Assembly (NCBI GenBank): GCA_000708835.1
Contig: DF237304.1
Location: forward strand, 1-64,000
Direction: 5' to 3'
DNA from: Klebsormidium nitens
Lineage: Eukaryota; Streptophyta; Klebsormidiophyceae; Klebsormidiales; Klebsormidiaceae
DNA length: 64,000 nucleotides
The notes beneath the pieces were generated by a model that was given only the letters and a program-made list of their open reading frames with translations, had not been told where the DNA came from and did not search any database. This document shows positions 61,001-64,000 of this stretch, piece by piece. The translations under genes and the position numbers were made by a program. Each line of letters begins with the position of its first letter. Positions within the stretch are counted from its first letter, which is position 1.

Positions 61001-63238
61001 ACGCATGTAATCGTGCCACTTTGAAGAGCGGGTTGAAACGTTCTTCTCTCAACAACTTGGTGCAGTCCCTAAAAAATCGAGTCGAGTCGCCGGTCAAATC
61101 GGGCCTGCAAAGCCCCTCTTAGACCACAACATGCGACCGTCGACCACAGATTTGGTCGCATCACTACAACAGCGGCTCGAGAGGCCTCCTCAATAACTTG
61201 TTGCCATCCATTGCCATCCATTCGAGCTTCATTGAAACCGCCAAAGCGACAATCAAAAGAAAAGACCCACGGCCGGAAGTAGCCCATAAAACTAGCCTGA
61301 TCTTTCTCATCCAAAAAAGGTGCACAGCCGACACCGAGAGGGCCTGCGACTGGCCGCTGCCTCACCGTGTCTGTGATGTATGGTTCCAACCGCTTCCCCA
61401 GCTCGACATACCGTGCAGCCTCCGCCGAAAGAATCTCCTCCGTATAGTTCAACCCAGGAAAGCGCGCCTTTGCGTCCTCGTACATAACCTGCCAGCGGTA
61501 TGCGTAACCACGTCAGCACAAACAAATTGATACCTTTGTAACTGACGGTTAGCTTGATGTGAGCTAAAAATCGAAGAAAAAGACTCGGTAAAACCGAAAA
61601 GCCCTCTACAGGGAAAGGTGTACAACCGGCACGATGTCGAATCGTAGATACAACGGCATGCCAAAGGATATTTTGAACGCTGCAGTGCTTCACCTTGAAT
61701 GGAATCGGAACTTACAAACCTAGTCATGATAACAAACGGCTGTTGAGCCGAGCGACCTGCCAGAAATTCGGTCCCCCACTCATGTCTTCCAATGCTTGCT
61801 AACATCGTTATGTAGCGTTTTCCTTTCCGTCTGGTCGGTTGCAGATCATCGTTTAACAAAGTAGCAAGACGGGCTTGGATAGGGAATCTGTACACCCCAC
61901 AAAGGTTAGTCCTTCTCACGTCCCATCCAGCTGTTCCCCTTCGCTTCTTGTTCCTCTTCGTCATCCCTTCTTCTTGTCCGTCTTCTCCGGTGTTTGCAAC
62001 CTCATCTCTCATACATCCCGTGCACTCACCCTGAGCTTCTCTTTGAACGTCTCGGGCCGCCGCAGCTCCCCGACGCGAATCCCATTGCGCACGACTTTGC
62101 TCGCGTACGCGGGCCCGATGCCGCGCTTGGTCGTCCCAATCTTGCCGCCTGCCAACTCCTCCTCGCGCAGCCCGTCAATCTCGCGGTGCAGGTCGAACAG
62201 CAGGTGCGCCCTGCGAGAACGAAAAGCTGACGTCATCCTGGGAAGCTGATGTTATATATTTGTATCGAAGTAGCAATAGCAGAGGTGAAGAAAATCTCAA
62301 ATACGTTTCTGCTGAGTTGAGGTGTTCACTTGCTGACTGCCCAAGAAACTTCCACCTCGCGCGGTGCAGGTCGAAGAGCAGGTGCGCCCTGCATGGATGG
62401 AAAGCTGACTTTATCATTTGGTGATGCTGATGTCATCTCTACTTTTGACATAGTAGCAGGGGTAGCGGAACCTGCCGCACTGCCCCAAACTCGTCCACCT
62501 CGCGGTGCAGGTCGAAGAGCAGGTGCGCCCTACGGGACGAAAAGCTGACGTCATCGTTCGAAGCTGACATCAGCTGCTTGTTGAGTAGGAATGGAAGTGA
62601 CGAAATCTTGCCAACTTCTGACGACTTTTTGGGAGTTTACCTGTGGATCGCCCCGAGAAGCGTTTACCTCGCTGTGCAGGTCGAACAGCAGCAGGTGCGG
62701 CCCGCAGAAAAGAAATGCTGACGTCATGCCCCGTGAGGCTAGAATAGGAGAGACGACGGCCGCGTTTTTGTAGTGCTTACACACTTCCACTGCAATCTGT
62801 TGAAAGCCCCGAAAGCCCTGCGACGGCCAGAACAACATGGGCAAGCCTCTGGAGTGGACTAGGGCTGGCGCCAAGTACACTTACTTGAACTCCAATCCGG
62901 CATTAGGGACCTACAATGACATCTGATCTTCAAATCAAAACTCGAAAAAGATCTGGTCAAAACCGACCAAGACAAACGGCAGCGATCTGTCGCATAAAGA
63001 CTGAGGTGCTGAAAATGGAATCCCAGATTCACCTGTCAGAGACCAGGACCCGCCCCTCGGTGTTGACGCCCTGCGACTGCAGCTTGTCCAGCTCGTCGAA
63101 GAAGCTCGGAAGGTGCACCACGACGCCGTTTCCAACCAGGCACGTGGCCTTCGGATTGAGCACCCCGGACGGCACGCCGTGCAGTGCAAACTTCTGGCCC
63201 TTCTCGTTGTAGATCGTGTGGCCCGCGTTGGCTCCACC
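58044..63238 (-). CDS. PURA: Adenylosuccinate synthetase, C-terminal 392 aa (5' exons outside window)
   Basis: This enzyme joins IMP and aspartate using GTP to make adenylosuccinate, the first step from IMP to AMP; in plants it is plastidial. Exons in coding order: 63238-63033, 62210-62030, 61488-61366, 60216-60034, 59589-59278, 58217-58044 (stop TGA at 58046-58044). All join in frame. Motifs: [61 protein letters not shown], the signature [25 protein letters not shown], and [12 protein letters not shown], ending [10 protein letters not shown]. The N-terminal P-loop segment (WGDEGKGK) and transit peptide must lie right of the window: no such exon is found in 63240-64000. Splice shadows flank three of the exons. 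Confidence 0.95.
58976..59270 (-). repeat. Two shadow copies of an ADSS exon 3' end, with telomere-like repeats
   Basis: On the minus strand the exon end plus donor at 59290-59272 is echoed at about 59205-59184 and 59005-58980 (plus-strand caccttgatctgttcc is shared exactly). The same stretch holds several tttaggg/cttaggg units at 59155-59262. Confidence 0.85.
62355..62745 (-). repeat. Three shadow copies of an ADSS exon 5' end
   Basis: The acceptor and start of the exon at 62210 (coding HLLFDLHRE) are echoed upstream in gene direction at about 62360-62412, 62500-62560 and 62668-62730. The plus strand shows ggtgcaggtcga followed by agcaggtgcg in each. The neighbouring aaagctgacgtcat intron block is copied too. 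Confidence 0.9.
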
Positions 63239-63319
63239 CTGGAAGGAGCGAATGTTTCATCTCAATTGACATACCCAAAGCTGGTGGTAAGACAAGGTTG
63301 GAGACAATGCGTCAGGCCC

Positions 63320-63350
63320 TTATTGCTGTGATTCGTGTGGCCTGCGTTGG
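63320..63350 (-). repeat. Shadow copy of the ADSS exon (63238) 5' end
   Basis: On the plus strand, cgtgtggcctgcgttgg at about 63331-63347 matches the start of the exon ending at 63238 (cgtgtggcccgcgttgg). It is followed by an 11-base A run. Confidence 0.7.
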
Positions 63351-64000
63351 AAAAAAAAAAAGATTTCGGTTTGAAAGCAGACACTTTGAAAAGAAGGAAG
63401 CACGTCGTTGTCAACTGGTTGAAGTAGCAGGGCAAGACAAATCTCGTCACTTTTGAGAACAATGTGGATTTTCAAGTCGGTGGATGCTTTGTCAAGTACA
63501 AAAGAGAAATTTGATCTCCCTCAACAATAGGTCTGGCAGTTGGTACAACGAAAGACTAACCCAACCGCCACGATTCAAAAAATTCAGACCGAGTTTCCCA
63601 CGGGACAAGGGCCCTATGGACAAACGAAGGATGCAATCAATATACATAAAGGTTAGAACGTCACAGAAGCACTAAGGTTAGTCCAGGACCCAATGATGCT
63701 CTCTAGAACTAGGTCCTTTTATGCAGAAACATATGCATTGGCTCAAAGTTCCCCTGCAATTGCATACCATTGGACAACATGCAATTGACTTTCATGGCTT
63801 GAAAGCGGGTAGGTGCCCCATAATCGGAATCGTGTAATTACATGCGAACTTGACTAACTCCTTCATGCCGGAAATCTTCTTTCCAAAGTCCGCTCTTGGC
63901 CCTCTTTCAAGGCAAACCACTGAAGTTGGAGTCATGCAGCAAGTACTACTCAGTCATTACAATCACAATCGAGCAGGAAAAAGCTAGTCAACGCAAGCCG
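63351..64000. other. Probable ADSS intron sequence
   Basis: No exon found. This is likely part of the intron separating the P-loop exon from the exon at 63238. Confidence 0.45.

Overview
This window is nuclear DNA of a green plant-lineage organism. Genes have many GT-AG introns, and exons are richer in G/C than introns. The genes are those of a chloroplast-bearing eukaryote that also makes flagella: TIC110, the NDH-complex subunit NdhU and a BIM-type bHLH are typical of streptophytes, while CFAP69 is an axonemal protein missing from flowering plants. With short introns, compact spacing and a DIRS/PAT-type retrotransposon, a charophyte alga such as Klebsormidium is my best guess. That is inference; a bryophyte or other flagellate-sperm plant is not excluded.

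Layout. 1-6146: a tyrosine-recombinase retrotransposon of DIRS/PAT type on the minus strand (gag 5766-4795, RT/RNase H about 3520-1482, recombinase about 1416-350), bounded by identical 135-bp direct repeats full of hairpins. 6326-18041 (+): TIC110, 17 coding exons, 1050 aa. 18768-18869 (-): a U6 snRNA gene. 19268-24418 (+): the replication factor C subunit called RFC5 in animals and RFC3 in plants, 8 exons, 367 aa. 26703-35788 (+): CFAP69, 14 exons, 1088 aa. 38029-about 42967 (+): a DENN-domain protein. 45403-48222 (+): a BIM-like bHLH factor, 396 aa. 50541-50942 (+): a doubtful small ORF. 51857-56219 (+): NdhU-like J-like protein. 63238-58044 (-): the C-terminal 392 aa of adenylosuccinate synthetase, whose first exons lie beyond the right edge. 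The spaces between genes hold two TIR elements (44515-44787 and 56889-57647) and otherwise no recognisable genes.

The main novelty is not one gene but a pattern running through six of the seven intron-containing cellular genes. Introns next to an exon carry one to four decayed tandem copies ('shadows') of the adjoining exon end together with its splice site. Shadows of an exon's 5' part plus acceptor lie upstream of it; shadows of its 3' part plus donor lie downstream. About a dozen exons are affected. Most shadows are broken by indels or stops, but in CFAP69 exon 7 and ndhU exon 4 some copies keep an open frame, compatible phase and usable splice sites, so they could act as cassette exons or exon extensions. 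Local tandem duplication across exon-intron junctions seems to be lengthening introns and supplying raw material for new protein repeats.

The genes do not form one pathway. They are neighbouring housekeeping, plastid, flagellar and regulatory genes. All exon coordinates were set by hand from frame continuity, GT/AG sites and remembered family sequences; no alignment was run.
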